Below are positions 9,054-16,718 of a stretch of 60,459 bases of DNA, in pieces. Positions within the stretch are counted from its first letter, which is position 1, and each line of letters begins with the position of its first letter. The DNA comes from Oscillospiraceae bacterium (GTDB lineage Bacteria; Bacillota; Clostridia; Oscillospirales; Ruminococcaceae): NCBI GenBank assembly GCA_022800935.1, contig JAAWRH010000023.1, positions 1-60,459 on the forward strand, given 5' to 3'. Below the pieces are notes generated by a model. The model ran no database searches and was not told where the DNA came from. It worked only from the letters and a program-made list of their open reading frames with translations. Position numbers and translations under genes: made by a program.

Positions 9054-10292
9054 TTAACCTTCCCGGCGGCGGGGCAGCTTCAGGTGCTGGTAGCCGGTCA
9101 GCTCCACCTTGGTGGGCTCTGCCGCCCAGTCAAAGCCCGCCTCATAGGGGGAGCGGTTGTTCTCGAAGCAGCTCCACATCTGGGGGTACAGGTCCTTTAC
9201 AAAGGTACCCTTTCCGCCGTTTTGGTCCTCCTTGCGGTAGAGCAGCTCCCTTGGAAATTCATGCACCGGTACATAGTCGAACAGGGCGTCGCACACCGTC
9301 AAATGGGGGACAACGGTTTCCTGGGTGCAGGGGATGGGCAGCCTGTTTTTCCGGTTGGTGAGCATAAAGCAGAGCTTTTCGTCATACCCGGCGGTGGTAT
9401 CGTCCGGCCTGCCGTAGGGAACGACCCTCCCGTCCCGGAAACGGGCCTCAATGCAGGGCTTTTCCGCGTTGGCGTCATAGGTGATGACTGCCTTCTCCAG
9501 CTCGTACCGGAGGATGGGGAAGCGGTTAAAGTCGCTGCAATGGCTGGTGACATACTGGAAGCGGCATCCGCCGGCAAATTCGCCGCTGAGGAAAGCAGTG
9601 TCAAAGGTCTCCACCGGGTTGGCCCGGTAGAGAGAGGCCTCCATCCACACCGGCATGGCCGAGGAGGGGATGTCCTTTCCCAGCATAAAGAAGATGTTGT
9701 GCAGGAAATGGGCGGTGGCGTTGGTGGCAATGGAATCCAATATCAGGTCCCCCGCCGCGTCATACAGCTTTCCCGCCCAGTTGTTGCGGGCATAGTACCG
9801 GTCATAGCGGCTGTAAATGGTAAAATTCTGGAACAGCACCGGCTTCCCGAAGACCCCGTCGATGATGTCCTGCTTCAGCCGCAGCAGCGCCGGGGAAAAG
9901 GACCACTGGAATCCCACTGCCAGCTGCTTTCCGGTCCGGCGGACCGCTTCCCGGATTTCCGGGATGTCGTCCAGGTCGGTCACCAGGGGCTTTTCACACA
10001 GCACGTCGCTGCCGTGCTCCATGGCGGTGATGGACTGCTGCTTGTGGAATTTGATGGGGGTGGCGATCAACGCCAGGTCCGCGGTGTGGTGCTGGTAGAA
10101 TTCCTCCAGGGTATCATAAAAGGGAATCTTCATCTCCACCAAGCGCTGATATTTGGGCGCCTTTTGAACAAACGGGTCCACAATCGCCATCAGCTGGAAC
10201 AGGTCCGGATCAGCCTGATCCAGCAGCATGTCCAGATAATGGTTGGCAAAGCCAGCGGAGCCCACCATAACTACTTTTGTCTTTTGTTCCAT
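9054..10292 (-). CDS. Gfo/Idh/MocA-family oxidoreductase
   Basis: NAD(P)-dependent sugar or cyclitol dehydrogenase family protein (412 aa). An N-terminal Rossmann fold (KVVMVGSAGFANHYLDML) is followed by the family's lysine motif CEKPLVTDLDD. Family members oxidise C-1, C-2 or C-3 hydroxyls of sugars, myo-inositol or glycosides. The frame is open to 10424, but ATG at 10292 begins right at the Rossmann strand and has purine-rich GGGAGAGTG sequence upstream, so I use it. Position between a GH4/GH106-like pair and a sugar isomerase suggests it oxidises or reduces the released or still-linked sugar. Confidence 0.88.
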   Translation of the reverse strand: MEQKTKVVMVGSAGFANHYLDMLLDQADPDLFQLMAIVDPFVQKAPKYQRLVEMKIPFYDTLEEFYQHHTADLALIATPIKFHKQQSITAMEHGSDVLCEKPLVTDLDDIPEIREAVRRTGKQLAVGFQWSFSPALLRLKQDIIDGVFGKPVLFQNFTIYSRYDRYYARNNWAGKLYDAAGDLILDSIATNATAHFLHNIFFMLGKDIPSSAMPVWMEASLYRANPVETFDTAFLSGEFAGGCRFQYVTSHCSDFNRFPILRYELEKAVITYDANAEKPCIEARFRDGRVVPYGRPDDTTAGYDEKLCFMLTNRKNRLPIPCTQETVVPHLTVCDALFDYVPVHEFPRELLYRKEDQNGGKGTFVKDLYPQMWSCFENNRSPYEAGFDWAAEPTKVELTGYQHLKLPRRREG

Positions 10293-10388
10293 TTTCTCAC
10301 TCTCCCGGCCGGACTTTTGGAGCTGCCGGCCATTTTTTGTCTGCTTATGATGAATGTTATACAGCATATGGTTCTGTACACTACCTTT

Positions 10389-10444
10389 ATTATAACAGGT
10401 TATCCGGAAAATGGAATCACACACCTTAAAATATGATGTGTGGA
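10389..10444 (-). promoter_or_regulatory. Probable promoter and operator of the sugar gene group
   Basis: On the minus strand a perfect TATAAT (10389-10394) lies 16 bases from a weak -35 (TTCCAT, 10411-10416). An imperfect inverted repeat, TCACACA (10417-10423) and TGTGTGGA (10437-10444), sits directly upstream of the -35 and could bind a repressor or activator. It would drive the oxidoreductase, large glycosidase and GH4 genes. Confidence 0.45.
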
Positions 10445-10489
10445 TTTTATAATATTTCTCTCAAAACGCCGCCGGGGCGTTTTTGCAGC

Positions 10490-10517
10490 AAAAAGGAGCC
10501 CTACAGCTTAGAGCTCC
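10490..10517 (-). terminator. Terminator overlapping the isomerase stop codon
   Basis: On the minus strand GGAGC (10517-10513) pairs with GCTCC (10499-10495) and is followed by TTTTT (10494-10490). The stop codon of the isomerase gene lies inside the hairpin. Confidence 0.6.
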
Positions 10518-11302
10518 TCTTTTGCAATCGCCTGCATCGTCTTTACAAACTCCGGCAGGACAACCCACGGCGGCGAAAGCAGCGGATTCCACCTCCTCAC
10601 CCATTCGCAGGAGAAAAAGCCGTCATATCCGTTTTCCAGCAGCAGGCGGACTGCCTGATCAATGGGGATGTCCCCTGTCCCGGCCAGGCAGTGCTCCACC
10701 CGTTTTCCCGCCAGCTGGGAGTCCTTGACGTGGACGTATCCAATCCGTCCCTTCAGGCGCTGAAAGGTCTCCTGGGGCTGTTCCCCGCAGTAACGGAAGG
10801 TGTTGTGGATATCCCACAGTACCTCTCCGCCGCAGTCGGCCAGCAGGAGGAAGCGGTTCATCTCCCCGGAATCGGAGAGCGCGCCGCTGGTCTCAATCAG
10901 GACGCAGACCCCGATTTTCCGCCCCTCCAGGAACAGCTTCCGGTAGGCCATGGCGGCGGCGGTCAGGTCCACCACGGTGGGATTTGGCGCGGCGGTTATC
11001 ATGACGCGGAGCATGGAAATTCCCAGCTCCCTGGCGGTCTCCAGCAGGGAAAGTCCGTCTTCAGTATCCCGCTGCTCCGCCAGGCAGACGCCGGTGGCCA
11101 GGAGGATGGGGGAAGGTGAAAGCGGGCTGCTCAGGGGACTTGTTTCGGGATAGCGGAGGGTTCCGTCATAGTGGGGAAGTTTTTGGGAATCTTCCCTGGT
11201 AATGCGCAGCTCCACGCCGTCAAAACCATACCGGCCGGCGTAGTCGGCGCATCGCTGCCAATCCCATTCCGGGCAGCACACGGTAGAAAAGGCGAGCTTC
11301 AT
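10508..11302 (-). CDS. Sugar phosphate isomerase/epimerase (xylose isomerase-like barrel)
   Basis: TIM-barrel protein of the AP-endonuclease-2/xylose isomerase-like family (264 aa). Likely metal ligands are visible in order: Glu in VLIETSG, Asp and His in LWDIHNTFRYCGE, His in YVHVKDS and Glu in FFSCEWVRRW. Relatives isomerise or epimerise ketoses, dehydrate inosose, or act on 3-keto-glycosides. The frame extends to 11386, but ATG at 11302 starts at the first strand (MKLAFSTVCC) and has GAGGAGG upstream. It has its own terminator before the oxidoreductase gene, so it is a separate unit of the sugar group. The leader upstream is strongly structured (see 11372-11462). Confidence 0.85.
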   Translation of the reverse strand: MKLAFSTVCCPEWDWQRCADYAGRYGFDGVELRITREDSQKLPHYDGTLRYPETSPLSSPLSPSPILLATGVCLAEQRDTEDGLSLLETARELGISMLRVMITAAPNPTVVDLTAAAMAYRKLFLEGRKIGVCVLIETSGALSDSGEMNRFLLLADCGGEVLWDIHNTFRYCGEQPQETFQRLKGRIGYVHVKDSQLAGKRVEHCLAGTGDIPIDQAVRLLLENGYDGFFSCEWVRRWNPLLSPPWVVLPEFVKTMQAIAKEEL

Positions 11303-11371
11303 AAAACCAAAAATCCTCCTCACAAAGCAAAAATCAAAAAGGGAGCGGCAAAGCGGCGGCGTACACGGTAC

Positions 11372-11462
11372 AAAGCACCGTTCCACAGCATCCCCGGAAG
11401 CGCCCCGCGGCGCGCATACCGGATGCCGGTAAAACGGTGCTTTTCAAATGAACGCTGTGGAA
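11372..11462. promoter_or_regulatory. Switch-like or pseudoknotted RNA element
   Basis: Two long-range perfect inverted repeats are interleaved: A (11372-11382) with A' (11433-11443), 11 bp, arm AAAGCACCGTT; and B (11381-11389) with B' (11454-11462), 9 bp, arm TTCCACAGC. Between B and A' lie two further perfect hairpins, GCGCC/GGCGC (11400-11413) and TACCGG/CCGGTA (11417-11431). A and B share two bases, so the two pairings either form a tight pseudoknot or exclude each other. It starts 3 bases after the pseudokinase stop and ends 70 bases before the isomerase start (minus strand). It matches no riboswitch or ribozyme I know. Confidence 0.55.
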
Positions 11463-11464
11463 AA

Positions 11465-13210
11465 TCAGTCGTCGGATGAGCGTTTAGGCTTGACGACGAT
11501 TTTGGAGGAGGAATTCTTTTTGGAGGAAGAACTCTCCTCATCCGGGTCCTCTTCGTCCTCCGGCTCAGAGGAGGAGCTCATATCCTTGCTGCGGACAATC
11601 AGCATAATTTTATCCTTGTTTTTTCGGATTGGGGTGTCGGGGGCGATGTTGGTGCGGAGAACCTTGTCATCCTCCCCGTCCTCAAAGGAATAGACAATCT
11701 CATAGCTGTCGGGGCTGAAGCCGGAGGCGGTGAGAATCTGGACAGCCTCGTCCACTGTCCGTCCCGCCAGGGCGGGCATGGGAATCATGGGCGCGCCCTT
11801 GCTGACGTACAGCACAACGGTCCCCTTGTTCTGCATGGGGGCCTTGGGGGCAGGGGACTGGTCGAAGACGATTCCCTCCTCCACCTCGTCGTTTTCTTCC
11901 TCACGGATGCTGAAAAAGTAATTGTCCGTATAGTAGGCTGTCGCCTGGATACTTTCCGCCGACATTCCGATAAAGTCGGGGACATTGTTTCCCGCCTCCA
12001 TCAGGGGGCCCGCCGCAATGGGGGCTTTTGAGACGGAGACAGAGGAAGAAGAGGTCTCCTCCGGCTCCAGGGCGGAGGTATCGATAAACCGGAGCATAAT
12101 GTAACCCAAAACACCAAAGGTGACAAGCATGGAGAGAACGGCATACAGGGCGCTGCGGCTTCGGTGGTAGACCTTGCGCTCCGGGACGGAATCCTCCTGG
12201 CTGTCCTGCCGCTTTTCGGGAAGCTCCTGGGGCTTATATACGCTGGTTTTGCCCTCAGCGGTCTGAAGCAGCCCGGAGAGCATATCGTCCACCGATTGGG
12301 TACGGCGGCTGTAGTCGTATTCGGTGGCAGCGGCAATCACATCGGAGACATTCTGGGGTACCGAGGGATTGAGCTGATTGCAGGGGCAGAGATTGTCGTT
12401 GATGCGGCGGGTGGTGGACTGGGGTGGCATGGTTCCTGTAAGGGTTTTGTACATGACGGCCCCCACCCCGTAGACGTCTGTCCATGGCCCCTGGGAGCCG
12501 CTGGGGTCATACTGCTCCGGGGCGGTGTAGCCGGGGAACAGGTGGGGTACAATCTCGCTCTGGCTGGTGCGCAGGGCCACGGTGGAGAAGTTGGAGAGCC
12601 ACAACTCGCCGGACTTGTCAATGAGGATGGTCTCTGGGCTGATGCCCCGGTGGATGATGCCCGCTTCGTGGAGGGTGGAAAGGGTGTTGAGCAGGGGAAT
12701 AAACAGCTTTTTCGCCCTGCTCCAGTTCAGCTCCCCGCCGCAGCGGTTGAGGAACCGGCCCAGGGGCGCCGCCTGAATCCGCTGAAATATCCCGTAAACA
12801 GTGGAGTTTTCATGGAGAATATCAATCACGGGGATAACGTTGGAGAGCTGTGCCTCCTGGCGCAGGGTTTTCAGTATCCCGCTGTATTCCAGCATCAGGG
12901 TTTTATAGTTGGCCTCGCACCCCTCCTTGATGGAAAGGGAGCCGTCCAAGCGGCGGCTGCACAGTACATCCGGCATGTATTCCCGTATCTGAACGGTCTG
13001 GTCGGTCTTACAGTCGTACCCCAGATAAGTAATGGCCTCGCCGTTGACCGTCAGGCAGCGGCCAACAACATACCGCCCGCCCAAAACGGCGCGCAGAGGC
13101 AGAAAGGATTTATCGTGAGGCTGGGATTCGTCAAACCCGCAGTTGGGGCAGGGACCGGATTGTTCTTTGCGGGACATACAGCCCATGCAAAGTCTTGATG
13201 TATCTATCAT
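11465..13210 (-). CDS. PASTA-domain membrane pseudokinase with zinc ribbon
   Basis: 581-aa protein built like a PknB-type envelope kinase. An N-terminal zinc ribbon (CMGC at 8-11, CPNC at 21-24) precedes a kinase-like domain (about 45-315), a membrane segment (about 354-373), two PASTA domains (about 409-471 and 474-542) and an acidic/serine tail. The fold is recognisable (PGYTAPEQY at 227-234, WTDVYGVGAVMY), but catalytic residues are gone: the VAIK lysine is Arg76, HRD is His-Arg-Gly (187-189), the catalytic-loop Asn is Thr194, and DFG is Asn-Phe-Ser (207-209). It should therefore not phosphorylate normally, and may bind muropeptides or lipid II and signal allosterically. AGGAG lies 14 bases before the ATG, unusually far. 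Confidence 0.88.
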   Translation of the reverse strand: MIDTSRLCMGCMSRKEQSGPCPNCGFDESQPHDKSFLPLRAVLGGRYVVGRCLTVNGEAITYLGYDCKTDQTVQIREYMPDVLCSRRLDGSLSIKEGCEANYKTLMLEYSGILKTLRQEAQLSNVIPVIDILHENSTVYGIFQRIQAAPLGRFLNRCGGELNWSRAKKLFIPLLNTLSTLHEAGIIHRGISPETILIDKSGELWLSNFSTVALRTSQSEIVPHLFPGYTAPEQYDPSGSQGPWTDVYGVGAVMYKTLTGTMPPQSTTRRINDNLCPCNQLNPSVPQNVSDVIAAATEYDYSRRTQSVDDMLSGLLQTAEGKTSVYKPQELPEKRQDSQEDSVPERKVYHRSRSALYAVLSMLVTFGVLGYIMLRFIDTSALEPEETSSSSVSVSKAPIAAGPLMEAGNNVPDFIGMSAESIQATAYYTDNYFFSIREEENDEVEEGIVFDQSPAPKAPMQNKGTVVLYVSKGAPMIPMPALAGRTVDEAVQILTASGFSPDSYEIVYSFEDGEDDKVLRTNIAPDTPIRKNKDKIMLIVRSKDMSSSSEPEDEEDPDEESSSSKKNSSSKIVVKPKRSSDD

Positions 13211-13443
13211 ATGGAAGTCTCACACTCCTGAATTTTCTTTCCGCTGTGCCGGAACCCCCACAGAGGTCCGGAACCGGAGAACCCGCGCCGCAGCCGTTCT
13301 GATTTTTCCCCAAACCATTCAAGATGCTTCCCAAAAAGCTGATTCCGGGCCAATGCCCCCGGCGGCATAACCGATACTGTGCTGGGGAAGGTTTTCAGAG
13401 CGGAAAATGGCGGGCAAACCTGTTGATATCGTTTTCTGTTCTT

Positions 13444-13472
13444 ATCATACCTTGTTTTTGAGGAAGATGCAA
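13444..13472 (-). promoter_or_regulatory. Sigma-A promoter of the pseudokinase gene
   Basis: Minus strand: TTGCAT (13472-13467), 17-bp spacer, TATGAT (13449-13444). Predicts a 5' leader of about 225 nt before the ATG at 13210. Confidence 0.55.
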
Positions 13473-13622
13473 TGGAACATTTCTAAACATTTTTTGGAAT
13501 TTTTATAAAGCGGCGGTGACGGCATATATGCCGGATATAAATTTAAGAGGCTATCTGCGTAACAGCCTCCTTGTAAATGCGCAATCATATAATTCGCCCA
13601 TTTTTTCAAGCGTTCTTCATTT

Positions 13623-13650
13623 ATTATAAACGCTTTCCCTCGTTTGTCAA
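13623..13650 (-). promoter_or_regulatory. Consensus sigma-A promoter without an evident gene
   Basis: Minus strand: perfect TTGACA (13650-13645), 16-bp spacer, perfect TATAAT (13628-13623). The next 150 bases hold only tiny frames (for example a 16-codon frame starting MGELYDCAF) and the GAGGCT/AGCCTC hairpin, so it may make a small RNA or lie upstream of the pseudokinase promoter as a second start. Confidence 0.55.
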
Positions 13651-13797
13651 CCCTTTCGGCAAGCCATTTCAATGCTTTTTGGGAGTTTCCCTTGGGAAAA
13701 GCAGGAATTTCTGCACGCCGGCGGCATTTCATACAAAACATTTTTCCTCCAGGAGGGGGAAATTGCAGTATCGGCGCTTTCCATATGAAATACTTTA

Positions 13798-13806
13798 TGG
13801 TAAAAT
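13798..13806 (+). promoter_or_regulatory. Extended -10 promoter for the ACT/UPF0210 genes
   Basis: TGGTAAAAT at 13798-13806, giving a start near 13813 and a leader of about 70 nt before the ATG at 13883. The same TATGGTAAAAT string occurs ahead of the ThrE gene at 22277-22287. Confidence 0.45.
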
Positions 13807-13882
13807 AGATTAGAACTGATATTCGTCTTTCCTGTTATCCGACAGGGGCGGGTACGCGACATTTTATGCGGGAGGAACACTC

Positions 13883-14152
13883 ATGAAAGCAGTGATTACG
13901 GTAATCGGCAAGGATATGGTAGGAATTCTGGCAAAGGTCAGCGCCCTGTGCGCCCGGCACAATGTCAACGTGGTGGAGGTGACCCAGACAGTCATGCAGG
14001 ACCTGTTTGCCATGATCATGCTGGCGGACATCAGCGCCATGGCGGTGGACTTCAGCGTATTGGTTGATGAGATGGAAAGTTTGGGAAAAGAGCTGGGGCT
14101 TTCGGTCCATGTGATGCACGAGGACATCTTTAACTCCATGCACCGGATTTAA
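13883..14152 (+). CDS. ACT-domain protein
   Basis: 89-aa stand-alone ACT domain, a small-molecule (usually amino acid) sensing fold. It starts directly with the first ACT strand ([20 protein letters not shown]), as in the family usually found next to UPF0210 genes. GGGAGG lies 8 bases before the ATG. It is 19 bp upstream of the UPF0210 gene and surely cotranscribed; it may regulate that partner. The ligand is unknown. Confidence 0.9.
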   Translation: MKAVITVIGKDMVGILAKVSALCARHNVNVVEVTQTVMQDLFAMIMLADISAMAVDFSVLVDEMESLGKELGLSVHVMHEDIFNSMHRI

Positions 14153-14171
14153 CAGAAAGGGGCAATCACCG

Positions 14172-15527
14172 TTGATAAACGTAAGCGATATTCTGGAAAC
14201 CGTGACGATGATACAGGATGAAAACCTGGACATCCGCACCATCACCATGGGTATTTCCCTGCTGGACTGCTGTGACAGCAATATCAGCCGTTCCTGCCGG
14301 AGGGTGTACGACAAGATAACCTCCCGCGCGCGGGACCTGGTGAAAACCGGAGAAGAGATAGAAAAGAAATACGGCATTCCCATCATCAACAAGCGAATCT
14401 CTGTCACCCCCATCGCCATGCTGGCGGCGGCCAGCGGAGGGGACCCGGTGGAGTATGCCCTCACCCTGGAGCGGGCCGCCCAGACCGTTGGGGTGAACTT
14501 CATCGGCGGATACACGGCGCTGGTCCACAAGGGCTTTGCCGCCGGGGACCTGGAGCTGATACGCTCCATCCCGGAGGCCCTTTCCCGCACCGAACACGTC
14601 TGCTCCTCGGTCAACATCGGGGCCACCAAAAGCGGCATCAACATGGACGCGGTGCGGATGATGGGCGGCGTGGTCAAGCAGTGCTCCGAGCTGACGGCGG
14701 ACCGGGACTGCATCGGCAGCGCCAAGCTGGTGGTATTCTGCAATGCCCCGGAGGACAACCCCTTTATGGCGGGGGCGTTCCACGGGCCGGGGGAACCGGA
14801 CTGTGTGCTCAACGTGGGGGTTTCCGGCCCCGGCGTGGTGCGGGCGGCCCTGGCCAAGTCGGGGGATTGCTCCATCGACGAGGTGGCCGATATTGTCAAG
14901 AAGACTGCCTTTAAGATTACCCGTATGGGGCAGCTTGTGGGGGATGCGGCCTCAAGGATGCTGGGGGTTCCCTTCGGCATCGTGGACCTCTCCCTGGCCC
15001 CCACCCCGGCGGTGGGGGATTCGGTGGCCCACATCCTGGAGGAGATGGGCCTGGAGACCTGCGGGGCCCACGGGACCACCGCCTGTCTGGCGCTGCTCAA
15101 CGACGCGGTGAAAAAGGGCGGCGTGATGGCCTCCTCCCGCGTGGGCGGGCTGTCCGGGGCCTTTATCCCTGTCACCGAGGACGCGGGGATGATCCACGCC
15201 GCCAGGGTAGGGGCTCTCTCCATCGAAAAGCTGGAGGCCATGACGGCGGTCTGCTCGGTGGGGCTGGACATGATTGTCATCCCCGGCGACACCTCCGCGG
15301 AGGTGATCTCCGGCATCATCGCCGACGAGGCGGCCATCGGCATGGTCAACTCCAAGACCACCGCCGTGCGCATTATCCCCGCCATCGGCAAGGGGATAGG
15401 GGAGGAGCTGGAGTTTGGCGGCCTGCTGGGCAGCGGCCCAGTGATGAAGGTGAACACCGCCTCCCCGGCCAGGTTTATCGCCAGGGGCGGACATATTCCC
15501 GCTCCGCTGCAAAGCCTGAAAAACTGA
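14172..15527 (+). CDS. UPF0210/PFL-family protein (DUF711)
   Basis: 451-aa protein of the UPF0210 (PFL, DUF711) family, which is related in fold to pyruvate formate-lyase-like barrels; no biochemical role is firmly known to me. It is full length and contains the family's glycine-rich stretches ([24 protein letters not shown]). The start is a TTG at 14172 with AAAGGGG 9 bases upstream; no better start is in frame. It forms an operon with the ACT-domain gene and is followed by a clear terminator. Confidence 0.88.
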   Translation: MINVSDILETVTMIQDENLDIRTITMGISLLDCCDSNISRSCRRVYDKITSRARDLVKTGEEIEKKYGIPIINKRISVTPIAMLAAASGGDPVEYALTLERAAQTVGVNFIGGYTALVHKGFAAGDLELIRSIPEALSRTEHVCSSVNIGATKSGINMDAVRMMGGVVKQCSELTADRDCIGSAKLVVFCNAPEDNPFMAGAFHGPGEPDCVLNVGVSGPGVVRAALAKSGDCSIDEVADIVKKTAFKITRMGQLVGDAASRMLGVPFGIVDLSLAPTPAVGDSVAHILEEMGLETCGAHGTTACLALLNDAVKKGGVMASSRVGGLSGAFIPVTEDAGMIHAARVGALSIEKLEAMTAVCSVGLDMIVIPGDTSAEVISGIIADEAAIGMVNSKTTAVRIIPAIGKGIGEELEFGGLLGSGPVMKVNTASPARFIARGGHIPAPLQSLKN

Positions 15528-15534
15528 TGCTGCT

Positions 15535-15570
15535 AAAAAGCGGACTGCCTTTGACAGCTCCGCTTTTTTT
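15535..15570 (+). terminator. Terminator after the UPF0210 gene
   Basis: 10-bp stem AAAAAGCGGA/TCCGCTTTTT (15535-15544 with 15559-15568) and a T-run. Confidence 0.85.
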
Positions 15571-15599
15571 CATCAAAAGAAAAAAAGCGGGATTTTGGA

Positions 15600-15627
15600 A
15601 CAATTTTCCCCGGCCTGTTCATACAAT
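15600..15627 (+). promoter_or_regulatory. Sporulation (sigma-E/sigma-K-like) promoter
   Basis: CATACAAT at 15620-15627 is a full match to the sigma-E -10 element of Bacillus and clostridia; read on by one base, CATACAATA also fits the sigma-K form CATANNNTA. ACAATTT at 15600-15606, 13 bases upstream, is a partial -35. It lies 61 bases before the cysteine-rich gene. Confidence 0.5.
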
Positions 15628-15688
15628 ATAGGGAGACAGGGCAATCCGAAGGCCCGGTCATCCTTTCTATAAGGTAGGGGATTTTCTC

Positions 15689-16567
15689 ATGCCAGAACCT
15701 AAAGCCATGAATACGGCCAATACTTATTCGCGTCCCGCACCCCCCGTTTCCCCGGCCAGCGGGGGAGCTTCCTCCTGTGAGCCGGAACGCCGCCCCCAGG
15801 ACGGCGCCCACTGCTTTAAGGAGGCTGTCTGCCTGGACACCAGCCGGGTGTACGATTCCTGCACCGACAAGGACTGCCTGGAGGACCTGCCGGTCCTGTT
15901 CACCGACCAGACCCAGCCCTACATCGACCAGGCGGTTAACGTCAAGCTGCGCAGTGTGTCGGTGTCCAGGGTGTTCCTGGAGGTGGAGCCGGTTGCCTTT
16001 AACCGGGGCTTCTACTCGGTGGACATCACCTTCTTCTTTGACGTGTGCCTGAGCGTTTATACCTCCTCCTGCGCCCAGCCGGTGACGGTCAACGGCCTGA
16101 CCTCCTTCTCCAAAAAGGTGATCCTTTACGGAAGCGAGGGGAATGTTCGGGTGTTCCGCTCCGACAGCCAGTACTCCGACGACTGCGAGGTAACAAGCAT
16201 GCCCAGGGCCTGCGTACAGGTGGTGGACCCGGTTGCCCTCAGCTGCAAGCTGGTGGACTGCCCACGCCCCTGCGAGTGCTCCTCCATTCCTCAAAGCGTT
16301 GCCTGCCGTTACGACGGGTGCTTTGTACAGCCGGGGAGCAGAAGCGTCTGCGTCACCCTGGGTCTGTTTACCATTGTACAGCTGGAACGGCAGGTGCAGA
16401 TGCTGGTTCCCGCCTACGACTTCTGCATTCCGGATAAGGAATGCGTTTCCGCCACAACGGATGATCCCTGCGAGCTGTTTAAGAAGATCAAGTTCCCCAC
16501 CAACGCTTTCTTCCCGCCCAGAATTTCGGAGCTGGACGACGATGGCTGCGGATGCTGCTGCAAATGA
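15689..16567 (+). CDS. Cysteine-rich protein, probable spore-layer protein
   Basis: 292-aa protein of a clostridial family I know only as hypothetical. It has 23 cysteines (about 8%), spread through the chain and ending in Cys-Gly-Cys-Cys-Cys-Lys, no signal peptide and no membrane segment. The first 40 residues are proline/serine-rich and probably disordered; a conserved-looking block CLDTSRVYDSCTDKDCLEDL (about 48-67) follows, then beta-rich sequence. Such cysteine content suits a disulfide-linked spore coat or exosporium component made in the mother cell, and the sigma-E/K-like promoter agrees with that. Function is inferred, not shown. It is monocistronic with its own terminator. Confidence 0.75.
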   Translation: MPEPKAMNTANTYSRPAPPVSPASGGASSCEPERRPQDGAHCFKEAVCLDTSRVYDSCTDKDCLEDLPVLFTDQTQPYIDQAVNVKLRSVSVSRVFLEVEPVAFNRGFYSVDITFFFDVCLSVYTSSCAQPVTVNGLTSFSKKVILYGSEGNVRVFRSDSQYSDDCEVTSMPRACVQVVDPVALSCKLVDCPRPCECSSIPQSVACRYDGCFVQPGSRSVCVTLGLFTIVQLERQVQMLVPAYDFCIPDKECVSATTDDPCELFKKIKFPTNAFFPPRISELDDDGCGCCCK

Positions 16568-16632
16568 CGGCGGACCGCGGAGTATAAGGAGCTGTGGGGA
16601 ATGCCTCTGTTTTTCAGTTCCTAAGCGGACAG

Positions 16633-16662
16633 AAGGCCGTCCCGGAATGCCGGGGCGGCCTT
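16633..16662 (+). terminator. Terminator after the cysteine-rich gene
   Basis: 13-bp stem (16633-16645 with 16650-16662; one mismatch), 4-nt loop, then TTTT. Confidence 0.85.
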
Positions 16663-16718
16663 TTCGCTAGACATATAGTTTGCTGATAAGCGAATTATAA
16701 AAATAACGAAGCAATCAT

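Larger units (their letters stand above)
13211..13882. other. 672-bp intergenic region with promoters and palindromes
   Basis: AT-rich gap between the divergent pseudokinase and ACT-domain genes. It holds a promoter toward the pseudokinase (13444-13472), a consensus promoter on the same strand farther up (13623-13650), a 14-bp perfect palindrome CGGCATATATGCCG (13520-13533), a hairpin GAGGCT/AGCCTC near 13548-13570, and an extended -10 toward the ACT gene (13798-13806). A 98-codon leftward frame at 13445-13741 has no ribosome binding site or recognisable domain, and I do not call it. Confidence 0.6.

Noticed and set aside
9084-10436. 450-codon rightward frame opposite the oxidoreductase gene
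   Set aside because: Shadow caused by high GC at third positions of the real gene.
11372-11462. Known self-cleaving ribozyme (HDV, twister or hammerhead class)
   Set aside because: Pseudoknot order resembles HDV-like RNAs, but helix P4 is missing between the second arms and no catalytic cytosine joining region is visible.
13445-13741. 98-codon leftward frame in the intergenic gap
   Set aside because: No ribosome site, no domain, it runs through a consensus promoter, and composition is non-coding.
13835-15457. 540-codon leftward frame opposite the UPF0210 gene
   Set aside because: Shadow frame rich in Ser/Ala/Pro/Met; the opposite strand holds a well-conserved family.
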